DNA of 64,000 nt from Owenia fusiformis (lineage: Eukaryota > Annelida > Polychaeta > Sabellida > Oweniidae): positions 3,782,001 to 3,846,000 of the forward strand of contig CAIIXF020000001.1 in assembly GCA_903813345.2 (NCBI GenBank). The letters are read 5' to 3'. Position 1 is the stretch's first letter. Each line of letters starts with the position of its first letter. The position numbers and the translations under genes are program-made. Positions 32,901 to 44,900 of the stretch are shown one piece after another. Under the pieces are notes generated by a model. It worked only from the letters and a program-made list of their open reading frames with translations, had not been told where the DNA came from and did not search any database.

Positions 32901-35900
32901 ATGTATATCGCGATGTATCGATTAATCGCGACAACACTAGACAGTGGTAGTGTTATTGTGAAAGCCTGGCGTGACTGTAGCCTTTATATGACATATATTA
33001 TCCCACCGAACGAAGTTCGAGGGGGATATAGAAAAGCTGTCCGTTCGTTCGTTCGTCCATCCGTTCGTCCGTCCATTCGTGTGTCCGGGCAATAACTCAA
33101 ATACCGGTTGACGGATTTCATTAAAAATTTATAGGCTTATGACTTATGGGTGTAGGACCTCTGCTCGAGAAGGAATTTTCAATATGGCCGCTATATTCAA
33201 AATGGTGGCCATTTTTCCGAAAAAATATAATCTTTAATTACTCAAATATTATGGCGGCCATTTTTTAGAAAAAATATAATCTTTGATAACTCAAATACTA
33301 GTGGATGGATTTGGTTCAAATTTTAAAATGCTGTTGCCTGGTTACAAAGGAGCCTTGCTCAAGAAGACAATTTCAAGATGGCCACCATATTTCAAAATGG
33401 CGGCTATTTTTCGTAAAAAACGTTATGTTTGATAACTCAAATACCTGATGCCTAGGGACATAGGAGCTCTGCTCGAGAAGGGATTTTCAAGATGGCAGCT
33501 ATATTTCAAAATGGCTGCCATTTTTCATAAAAGAACGTAACCTTTGATAACTCAAATACCAGTTGATAGATTTAGTTCAAATTTTATATGCTGATGCCGA
33601 GAGAAAAAGAAGTTCTACTCAAGAAGATATTTTCATTTTGTATACTGGTGCATAGAGATAAGGGAGCTCTGCTCAAGAAGAAATTTTCAAGGTGGCTGAT
33701 ATTTATCTAAATCTCTGCCATTTTTCATTAAAAATGTAATCCTTGATAACTCAAGTACCAGTTGACGGATTTGGAATAAATTGTATATGCTGATGCCTTG
33801 GGACATAGGAGCTCTGCTAAAGAAGAAATCTAAAGATGACTAAAGAGTCTTATACGATATTCAAATGGTATTGCATCTTTGACAATATCAATACTTTTCA
33901 ATCATCATACCATTAACTTATGACCTCAGCAAAACATTTATCCACAAGTCGATACTTTGTAAAATACCCAATCCACCGTCTAAACAACAGTTTAAGAACA
34001 ATTATCTTTTCAATACAATATAGAGTCTTATACAATAACAGTACCCAAACGTTGCGGACACACTGAATTAGCTCATTAAAGATTCCTCATATTAATACAT
34101 GTATACTAAAAGTTGCCATACCATGTCTGTCATCCAAAAATGCCTGATAATTTTATTTTTCTGACACTTTCACAGTCATAATTCAATGATCATTATGATG
34201 TAACAGGAATGACAGGAGCACCAAAGGGTACATTTTGGGCCTTTTCCATCGTTATGAAGGGTCACTCTTGAAAAGTACATATTTCGATGGTGTTTGTGAA
34301 AAGTGTATTATGTATTTTGTTTCCACATATTTGTTTACCAATAATATAAACTTCTTTTCCTCTTTCTTTTGCAGGTTATTTGAATGAAATCGGACTACAA
34401 ATTCCTGAATTATAGCAACTTTCATGAATCCTGTCTATTGTTATAGAATTTTTTTATTTTATGCTTTCGCACATTGAATACCCCAGGACTTTATAACATA
34501 AATACACTTTCAACAACTGCAAAAGAACATATTAAAATCTTAAATATATACTAGATCAGAAATTAAAAGACCGCAATGTATTCTTAATATTTGTTGAGAT
34601 ACAACACTTTCCATGGTATTTTGTGTATCTGAAATAATTGTCGGTATATAAATGTCACATAAAGGCGATGGTCGTTGCGGGCTTTCACAATAACATTACC
34701 ACAGTCATGGCAGGATCCTTGTGCAATTTAACAATATAGTGATGGTTGTGTCAGGCATAAGTCTTGCAACAGATAGCATGTGCAAATTTGGCAAAATATA
34801 AGGCCCATTTGTTGACAATTTGGCCTAAAAGGTCCTACAAAATCTGGATCTCTTTCTGCCAGTGAGACCAGCATTTTATACTATATTATTTGTATTATGC
34901 TTCAGATCCACAAATAATATTCCATTTACAGTTCTACCATTGGAAACAATGTTTTATTCTGGAGAAGATGATGAATTGAGATTACCAGACTGTACAGTTT
35001 GGGCAATAAATAATTCATTTTGGATTTGCTGAAGTGAGAATCTTAGTTTATTTTTTCAGGAAAAAATTTGTTATTGAATTGCTATATGGATAGGCGCATG
35101 GTATGGAATATGGGTTAGGTCTTCTGAGAGGGGCGAGCAATGTGTCTATAAAGTGAAACAACTTTACACAAATTCTTGTACATATTTGAAAAATGAACTC
35201 AGTAACTTTGTAAGAAACTGGATGTTACACCTCTGAAGAATGAAAAAATTGGGAAAATTTGTAGTTATAGGACTTAAAGTCAACTCACATCTCTTATCAT
35301 GTCTTATACATATTGCTCCCCCCTCCACCCCCCCCCCCCCCATTCGTCCCATTCTAATTATTTTTTATATCATGTTTGGAAAGTTATTCTATAAAGTCAG
35401 CAATGGCATTAATTTAGTTATGATAACATTACTTACAAGTATTTATTACAGGTCGTATAGACCCTTGTTCCTTGATTTATAGCAAAAACATTGACATATG
35501 CACATTGGTGGCCTTGCACCTTTTTTAATAAATCTCATATCTTAGAAGCCTATCTGTAAAAAAATCCTAGAAGACCTAACAAATTTTACCATACTCTGCA
35601 CCTATTCATTCAGGAATTCAATTGTAAACGAATAAATCTTCCAGATTTTTGCTCCCCCTCCATCTCATTTTCACGATCACCGGGCGTGATGTTGAAAACA
35701 AGAGAATTTTCAAGAGGCCATATACCAGTGGATGAGAGATCAGAAAATTTAAAATATACAAATTTTAGGGGATATGTATCTTGACAATAGTGGAAACTAT
35801 AGGCTTTCAAACCACCATGGTTTGGAAATGGTGATAGAAAATACTCATTTATTTATGAATTGCCCAAACTGTAAGCATACATTACAGATCTTATCTTTTT

Positions 35901-38900
35901 TTCTGATTTAATAAAATTTCTTTGTATATTATGCCCCATTATCTTCTGTTTTTAGTATGTGCCAACAAGAGGGGAACATGTACTTGGGGTAGTGACCAAT
36001 CGCATGGGAGATGTTTATCGTGTTGATATAAGAGGAAGTGAACCAGCCTCACTCTCATTTCTCTCCTTCGAAGGGGCAACAAAAAGAAATAGACCTGACA
36101 TCAAGGTAAAGATTTAGTCCAGATAATAGATTTCATTTTGAAAAATATACATATTATAATATGACATACTCTTTGCAACAGTCTGATTTCGCTTCATCTA
36201 CACTTAGTTTTAATACTAGCCTCTGTATTCCTGGGATTATTACATGTACTTATGGGTAATTCTGGCAACAGAGTATTTGTTATATACTGATATAGAAGAA
36301 TAAATAGTTTGAGCCATATTGCTATAGTCTTCCAACTTTTTTGTGGATTGTATTTGGTGGTTGGTATAATTGGGGCTATATGGACACCCTATACAGGGTG
36401 TCAAAAAACAATGGCACTCCCCCCCCCCTCTATGTATATATTTGTACTTCTCTCATCTGCAGATAGGAGATCTTGTATATGGTAAATTGCTCTGTGCCAA
36501 CAAAGATATTGAGCCTGAGATGGTATGCATCGACAGCACAGGGAGGAGTAACGGAATGGGCGTCATAAGCTGCAATGGTGGCTTCATGTTTACATGTTCG
36601 CTAAACCATATACGCAAGTAAGTATTCACATGTACGAGTGTATAGAGTGCTTGCTTTAATGGTGATACACAAATATGAATTTGGTCAGCTTTTTAAAGGA
36701 CTTTTGTTATCCCGTGAATGAAGTTCTGTATGGACATTGAGAAGCTATCCTTTGTTTGTACAGGTATGTTCATATTCATCCCTCCATCTGTTTGGCTGAT
36801 AACTAATATAACAGTGGTCATGTTTTTGTTAAGTTGAACCTTGATGATTGAAGGCCCATTCATTTACATTGAACACAAATCTTTCCCTGATTTAAATCAA
36901 CAGATTTCAATGGTCCTTTTTCCATATAGAGCTTTGAAATCTCGTTAAAATCTCGTTTTTAAAGAGATTTTGGGAGATCTGCATTTTAACCCTTAAACAC
37001 TGCTACCCACCTAATTACACAGACGTATCGTCGGTGTATCATGGCGGAACTTCCTCCGGGACTAGGTTTCGGTAAGATTTTTTTATTTCCCGATTTACAC
37101 CTACTTATAAGTCACGTTGTGGATAATAATTTGGCTCGAAATTTAAGGAAGATAGTCTAGTTTGAGAATGTGTCGATGGTTTTAGGTTTTATATGTTAAC
37201 AAAGACACAATTCACGTATTTAGTCCCTCGCTTTTCTTACACTGACGAACGACCAATATCAGTGTAATATTGGCAATATTAACTCATTCAATACTGGGGC
37301 AAAAAGCACTATAATACTGACGATATTTTGAAAATTGCCATATATGGTACCTCTGAAATAATATATATTGTATATACATGGGCATACATATATAGTGTTA
37401 TATATCATTTTAAAGCATATGATATACTCTTTCAAAATGAATAGTCTTTTTAAGTCCAATTTTATAAGTTGTCATGGTTACAAGATTCCCAAAAATACAT
37501 TGGGTTTGTGCTTGGACTTGATATCACGTCCTTAGTAGTCAACGTATGTGCTTTATGACGTCATATCAAGTCCTTAGTAGCCGATCGTCAGTGTAAGAAA
37601 AGCGAGGGACTAAATACGTGAATTGTGTCTTTGTTAACATATAAAACCTAAAACCATCGACACATTCTCAAACTAGACTATCTTCCTTAACTTCGAGCAA
37701 AATTATTATCCACAACGTGACTTATAAGTAGGTGTAAATCGGGAAATAAAAAAATCTTACCGAAACTTAGTCCCGGAGGAAGTTCCGCCATGATACACCG
37801 ACGATACGTCTGTGTAATTAGGTGGGTAGCAGTGTTAAAGACGAATTTTTTTTTTAAGTTGATCCAAATGGAATTGTTTCTTAAATCAAAAAATTAAGTT
37901 ACTCTGGCAATACATTTACATGTATTCTAGCCCTACCCTTGCCCTACCAATACCCATGATGCCATCTATTTTCCATTTATATGGAAAAAGTTCAATTGAC
38001 CAACACTGTTTTCGTAATGCATACACATAACATAATAAATAATTAATTTGGTCATTGGCGTCATTTTCGCTCTGTATCTCAAGCTAAGTTGAGAGTGTGT
38101 GTAAATACAGAATATATATTTAAAGTCCCCGTCTAAAGTTTGAAAATATTTTTTTATCATTCATTTACTATTTGTCATGACTTAAAAAGTTATTTTAGAG
38201 ATTTTTGAAAAAAAAAATTTCTTGAGAAAAAAGTTGTGAGCATTTCATTTCTCAAATATTCAAATTTCCCGCCATTTTTCAAAAAAAGTTGAAATTTTTT
38301 AATTATCAAATATTTCTTAATGCATTTCAAAAAAGATTATCTTTTTAATACCAATGCAAAGATTGATCAAAGGACACACTATTTCAAGAATAAAATGCCA
38401 TATTTAATGGGCCACTTCAATGTTTTAGCATATCAAAAATATTTGAAACATTAGTGATGTCACTAAGGTAACAAAAACTTTTTGAAAAAAATTGAAATTT
38501 TTTTTTTTTCGATGTCAATCTTTTCTAAATATGCTAGACTTCAATAATAAACCAATGTTGATTGTCTAAAGGCCCGGTCACACCGCCCGGATGTGCTGGA
38601 GCGTTCCTTGAACGTTGAAAAAATTCATCAACGCTCGTCAACTCGCACAAAATGGGGGAAAAAAACAAAAACACGGGCATTGGATTAGCGGTGCACCGCT
38701 GAAGTCGGCGTTGCTTTAGTGTTGGTTAAGCGGTTGCGAGCGGTAGCTAGCGTTTGTTTAGCGGTAATGCGAGCGTTGGTATAGCGGCGTTCTGCGCATG
38801 AGAGCGTTGCTTCGGCGGGGGTATAAATAGCAGCAGCGTTGGTTTAGCAGCATAACGCGTTTGACTACTGGGAAATTATTTCAAGTGGGAAGTGTTTAAG

Positions 38901-41900
38901 AGTAAAGAACTTTATTGGAATTTGTAACTTTAACAAAAGTCCTTCAAGGATTAAAGAAGAAATGTTTTAAATCTAAAGTGCTTCTATTAATGTAATATGA
39001 CATTAAGAATGAATAACATTACAATTTTCTTTAATAATCTCTCATATCATTTCAAACAAACATATCACAATTTAATCGTTGCATTTCCATTACTTGGAAC
39101 CGATTTACGTTCAAATTGCTTTAACAATGTCAAATAACATTTACAGCAAAGCAATAATCATGACGCATGACAAATTTTTGCATTGCTGTGCGCGCATCAA
39201 CTTTTTGTATAATACCATGACGAGTGCAACATTTTACAAGCTGCGCAGAAAATTCACAGATAATTTATTGAATTGCTTGACGTGAAAACACTAGGTATAT
39301 ACTATATTTGAATAAAGGTCTCAGTAAAAGTCTATTTGTATTAACATTTAATGAAAAACAAAAATCGCATAATTCACCTTTTTAAAATCCAAAATCACAA
39401 ACTTTGAGCGCTTAATTTAGGAATTTACAATGCAAAAAATTGAAATGCCAGACATGAATATATATCAAATGTAAAATGCACAAGTGTCTCCACAGTGTTC
39501 TACACAGTGGTGCATTTCTCCACGTATTTATAGCCAAATTCTGGTCCCACTCCGACACCTCTATACCAACGCCAAAGCAAAGTTCATCGCCGCCATGGAA
39601 CGCTGCGACAACGTCCGACACCGTTCCAACAACCCCATGTACGCTGATAAAACGCTAACAACCGCTCCACCGACGTTTGTGCAACGTTTAATCGCCGCCC
39701 GGGCAACGCTGGCGAAGCAGCGGTGGTCCAGCGTTAAGATTTCTGCGTTGGTCTAGCGGATTCAAGCGTCCACGAACTTGCGTCTAGCGGTGCCAAACTT
39801 TGACTGGGCGTTGGTGGAGCGGTGATAAACTTTGCCAGGGCGTAAAATTGTCCCTTTTTCAACGGTCGCAATATTTTGAGCAGCTCAAAACTTTTGGAGC
39901 GTTAGGATGGCCACTCGAGAAACATCCGCGTTGGCCAAGCGTTTACAGCGTTGCTTTAACGGATGCCAACTTTTGTTAAACGGTGGTGAACGTTTACGAG
40001 CGTTGATGATTTTTTTCAACGTTCAAGGAACGCTCCAGCAACGTTTAGGCGGTGTGACCGGGCCTTAACCAGGTTAAAAGGAAGAATATATTATGTTTAA
40101 GATATCATTGTACCATTGGTTTCTATGAGAACTAAAATTTTGAAATGCATTTTTCTCAGAACCATTTTCATGAACTGGTAAGTTCATTTCTCGCTTATTT
40201 ATGAACTGATTTTCTTAATTTTTTCGGCAAAAAACATTTGAGGATGAATGCTATGCATTGGTATGAATTGTGGCTAACTAAAAGATATTTGTGACCTTTA
40301 AAAGTTAGTTTCAAATAAATTCACAAATTTTGGAACAAAAAGTCTATCAAGAACCACTTTTTGAAATTAAAAAAAAAAGTTTCACATATCACACTTTGAT
40401 AACATTGGGTAAGACTACAATATAAGCCAAAGTGGTTTAAACTTTATACGGGGCCTTTAAGTCACATGGACCAATCAGGTTGCAGGGAATTTCACCATCA
40501 TGGAATAAACTCATTTATTAACTAGAAAACTGGCTGAAGTATAAAAGATGTAATAAGATGCAATCAGCTATTTTATAAAATATGCACCCAGTACTGAAAG
40601 ATCTTGAAGTCTTCAACCATACAATTTTCTCTAGCTTCAGTTATAGGTATCCAATCCAATTTTGAGATGTTACGTTTATATGAAAATGTAAATGGCATAA
40701 AAGGGTGTATATTCATGAAATTAAAAAAAGTTGATTACTGAAATCCAGCTTGAAGTTGGAGAAAAGTTATGGCCTCCTATTAACATTACAGTTACAGAAG
40801 TTTGCTAGTTACAAAGTTTATTAAATAGTTCATTCATGAATATTTACAATAAGGAAATAAATTATGAAAAATCTATATCTTATTCAAATAATAAAATTAG
40901 GAACATATAGTACTTCTTACATTTTACCCTCTTTACGTCTAGTTCTTAAATATAAATTGAACACATACAATTAGCTTGTTAGATTGTTAGAGCATGCCGA
41001 CATCAGTTAGATAACCCTTCAATATCCAGGCCCATAGCCAGGAGGGGGTTCGATGACCCCCCCCCCCACCCCCGGCCACAAAATCTTTCAAAATCATGCA
41101 GTTTTTCATCATTCTGAGCATTTTTTAAGTGATATTGGCCATTTTTGGACCATAATTGACACAAGTGAACCCCCCTGGAATTTTTCAAAAAGTGAACCTC
41201 CCTTGGCAAATCCTGGCTAGGGGCCTGAATATCTGTATTGATCACACTATAGTCTGTTCAATGATTGACTGATATTTACAGTGTTTTTGGTTATCTACAT
41301 GGTGGTTATCTTAGTAGAAACTTCCTTATGTCCATCTGGTCCAAACTTATATATATTGGTATGATTCCCCGCACCAACCAATCTATCAATGTGACATTTT
41401 TTCGATTGGTCAAGACTGAAAAGTTGAAATTGTGAGTCTAAATCTGATGATGGATTAGATAGCTTTTTGAAGCAGACATTTGTACGGCTTTTATCACTTG
41501 GGTCATAGGACAAATAGAGATCTTGATTCAGAAATGAAACCAAATGCACAAGATTTGATGGGGCACCTTCTACCGGCTTTACAACAAAGAACCTTGGGTC
41601 TTCTTCCATACGATGAACATCTTTACGGGGAGGTTTGCCTCTGATCAGTGTGACGGGTGAAGATTCATGCGCTTTGTAACTTTTTTGAAGTTGCAGGAAA
41701 ATCTCCTTAAGGGTGCAAAGCATCATTATCCTTGTAGGACAATGGTTAGGTTCATCCATACCACTGAATGTGTAACATACAAATCGGAAAAACACTTTAT
41801 TTTTGTCATATGTCAACGGAGCCAAACAAATTTTATCCCCATTGAGTTTCAAGTAGTTGCCGGTTTTTATATTTTTCAGTTCAATAGGGATTGCACCATT

Positions 41901-44900
41901 CACTCTCATTATGCCATCTATATAATCAAATGTTAATGCGAAATCTTGAGTTATATCGAGTTCCTCACTGTGGACAGTAACATCACCACTGGATGTGATT
42001 TGAATACTTATTTTAAGTCGTATATACTGCTCAGTGGGTATAGGGATATGATCATTATTATTGACAGTTTCTCTACATAGAAGAATGTCAAGTGTTGTTG
42101 GGTTAATGTTTGTCATTGTATCGATTAAATGGCTGTGGTTCATTTCCTTTAGTGATACTCCCATGAACTCTATCAGCTTGTCGCCCTCTTTCAACCGCAT
42201 CTCATCAGCCAAACCACCACCTAAAACTTCAGTAATTTTATGACTGTACACTTGTTGAGCCTCCATGTTGGTTTCAAGTTTAGCGAGTATGTCCAATGTC
42301 TTGGTTTGTTGATTGTTTGTTGTGTCATTTAGTGAAGGCATTGTTCCATCAGTATATTCTACTTCAGTACAGTTTTGTATGGGATGGTAGAGATGTATAT
42401 TACTCGAATCCATTTTGTTAATTTGGAGGATAGCACCCTTGGTGTAAGTACTGGATCTTGTAGATCTCTGAAACAGATAAGTGTTTCTATTGATACCAGT
42501 TGTCAGATTTGGCTTTTTTGAACAAAGTTCAAGATAGATATCAACAACCCTGACAAACATTGAAATACACAGCAACATTTGGCAACATATCTAAATTGCT
42601 TAGGTTCTTAGAAAAAGAAAGGTGTGTGCTTATTGGAACATGTGTGTGTCTATAAAAGCCATATGAAGGGCCATATGGTATAAATACTGTAGATTGGGTT
42701 CATTTGGCACCTTCTTTAATTTGACGAATTTGGCAAAATAGAAAAAACGCCAATTTACATCTTTACCAAAATTAAGAAAGGATCCCCGGAAATTCCATCT
42801 GGTGTATATTTCCGGATTAGATTTTACAAAATCTGAAAAGAATTAGGGTGATAATCAGAACATGTCACCCCAAATTGGCTCATTGAAGGAATGTGTGTAA
42901 CAATTTGTATTTTGTTCCAGTGTATATGGAAATTGTAGCATCTAGTGTTCGCCAAATTGAAAAGCCGCAAATATGACAAAAATGGCAAAATCACCAAATT
43001 GAGTAGTACCAAATTAACCCAATCTACAGTACATGTTTATATCCTTTAGAGCAATGTGTTATCTTTATCAAAACCATGTCACTCCCCTAAATGCTCTTTA
43101 TCATGCAGAGCTTCTTAACTTGAAATGCACAATCAACAATCAACATGTCCTTGAAGTGTTTACTTTGAATTGACCTCATCCTTCAAAATCGAGCTTCACT
43201 GCTGTACAACATCTATGGAATGAATTATAATATGGCTTGGACCAAGGATGAAGTGACCTGACTTTCAATGAATGAGAGGTCATTATAGCATCCTTCTGCT
43301 ATCAAAATCAATGTGATCTACTTAAATATGATAATGAATCTGCAATACTTACCCAAGAATTTGTTTGTTGTCTGATTTCTCACTGAGTGTTCTCTTTCCT
43401 GATTGTTTGTTGTGCCGATCCTCTATTTTGCTGATCCTCTATTTTCCTGGTTCTCTATTATTATTCTGGCCAACTAGCTGTTCAACTAAAAGTGAAAAGT
43501 GTAGTTAAATCTCAAATCAGAATATGCATGTTATGTAGTCATATATTTATATTCAAATTCAATTCATTCACATGAGTAAATCAATATTGAAGTTTATTTG
43601 ATAAATACCAGTATTTAATGTGTTTTTTTACTGTGCATTCTTAAGAAGCGGGTTGCTCATCTAGAGTTACACAAACCGTCTCAAAGTTCATGTTCACAAG
43701 CTTCTTTGCTCTTAACATGTGATAAGGCTCAAATGACATGAATAGTAAGGTAATTACAATACCAGTATGTATGCTTTTAAGCGATTTGAAGTGTTTTTTT
43801 TGTTTACCTTCTTTTATATTTTTTGCTTGAATTAGATTTAATAAGGGTTAGTGAAGGGCATTTTTCAAAATATTTACACATCTTTCGGAGGATAGGTTGG
43901 TTAAAGTAGTTAAAGAGAGAATCAGAGATAGTGAGCAGCCTAACAAAAAATTGTTTCGATTTTAGAACATATCTGGCTTATGTCATTCCTTTTCATGTCT
44001 ATTTTCTATAAATCCCCAAAGTGCACACTTTATTTCAGGAAAACTAAAGATTGTTGCAATAATGTGTTATTTTTCTATAAGAATGGTTACCATTCTTATT
44101 ATTTGGGATAATTTAAACATTTTTCACCCATTTTTGCACCTTGAATCCATTATAACTTCACCAATTAGTAATATATCGAAGATCTTTTGGGAGATATTGT
44201 ATTTGAGATTGTAAGCAATAGATTAGTAGGTCAATTGGACATGTTGCTTGTAATTTTGTCACCCCTATAGATCTGATTCTGCCTTTAATTAGAAATTTAA
44301 ATCTGTTTCAGACCAACCTATCAAATGTACAGGGTGTTTCATAATGACCATCCCCCCATCCAGAGCCAATCCTAGATCATGTGGCCCCATAATCTATATA
44401 CCATGATAAAGGCTATTCAATTCTGGACTTATGTGCAAAATTTTAGCATGACTGGTCAATGAGAACATAATTTGTAAACTTATGTTGGATAGTCACTTTA
44501 CCCTCAGTTTGTGTGATTTGTGGGTACCATTTCTTATAGATTTAAAGAGAGGGACATATTGCTATATAATCCATTGAATCACTTAGAAGTCTCTTGGTAT
44601 TTCTTTGATATATTTTTATACTTTTGTCTTTCAAATATTACCGGGATATATCCTCAGCATATCCTCAGGCACATGGCTAATTTTGGAAAAAATGTAGCTT
44701 TCAGATCATGCTTAAGGTAAAATGGGTACCTTATGTAGAAGCATGAAGCAAGTTGTTAAGACTGTTGAGCTTACTCAAAGTTATTTAAATAAGTCTAGAA
44801 TTGAACAAGCTTTCATATGATATATAACATATGCTGGTATGCTATTTGGGATTGGCGGTTGATGGGGGGACGGTCATCATGAAACACCCTGTACAATCTA

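Larger units (their letters stand above)
31600..34785. mobile_element. old inverted-repeat element split by later insertions
   Basis: The segment at 34644-34770, reverse complemented, reads GACACAACCATCACTAT.. AAGGATCCTGCCATGACTGT GGTAATGTTATTGTGAAAGC. The same order occurs on the left in three pieces: 31605-31626 (GGCACAACCATCACCATG), 32466-32491 (AAGGATCCTACCATGACAGTGG) and 32948-32975 (TGTTATTGTGAAAGCC). The gaps are exactly the foldback 31627-32465 and the hAT MITE 32492-32939. So this is one terminal inverted repeat with two nested insertions and an uninterrupted partner arm. Confidence 0.75.

Noticed and set aside
39476-39756. Overlapping open frames in the 38569-40066 element
   Set aside because: They come from GC-rich microrepeats in two frames at once; no transposase or other domain is visible.
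41295-42578. Full 427-codon frame starting at [10 protein letters not shown] as a secreted form of the PDZ/trefoil protein
   Set aside because: The stretch above 42467 contains a pyrimidine tract and CTGTTTCAG acceptor and reads like intron. The MLLCISMF start would mimic a weak signal peptide, so I keep it only as a less likely alternative.
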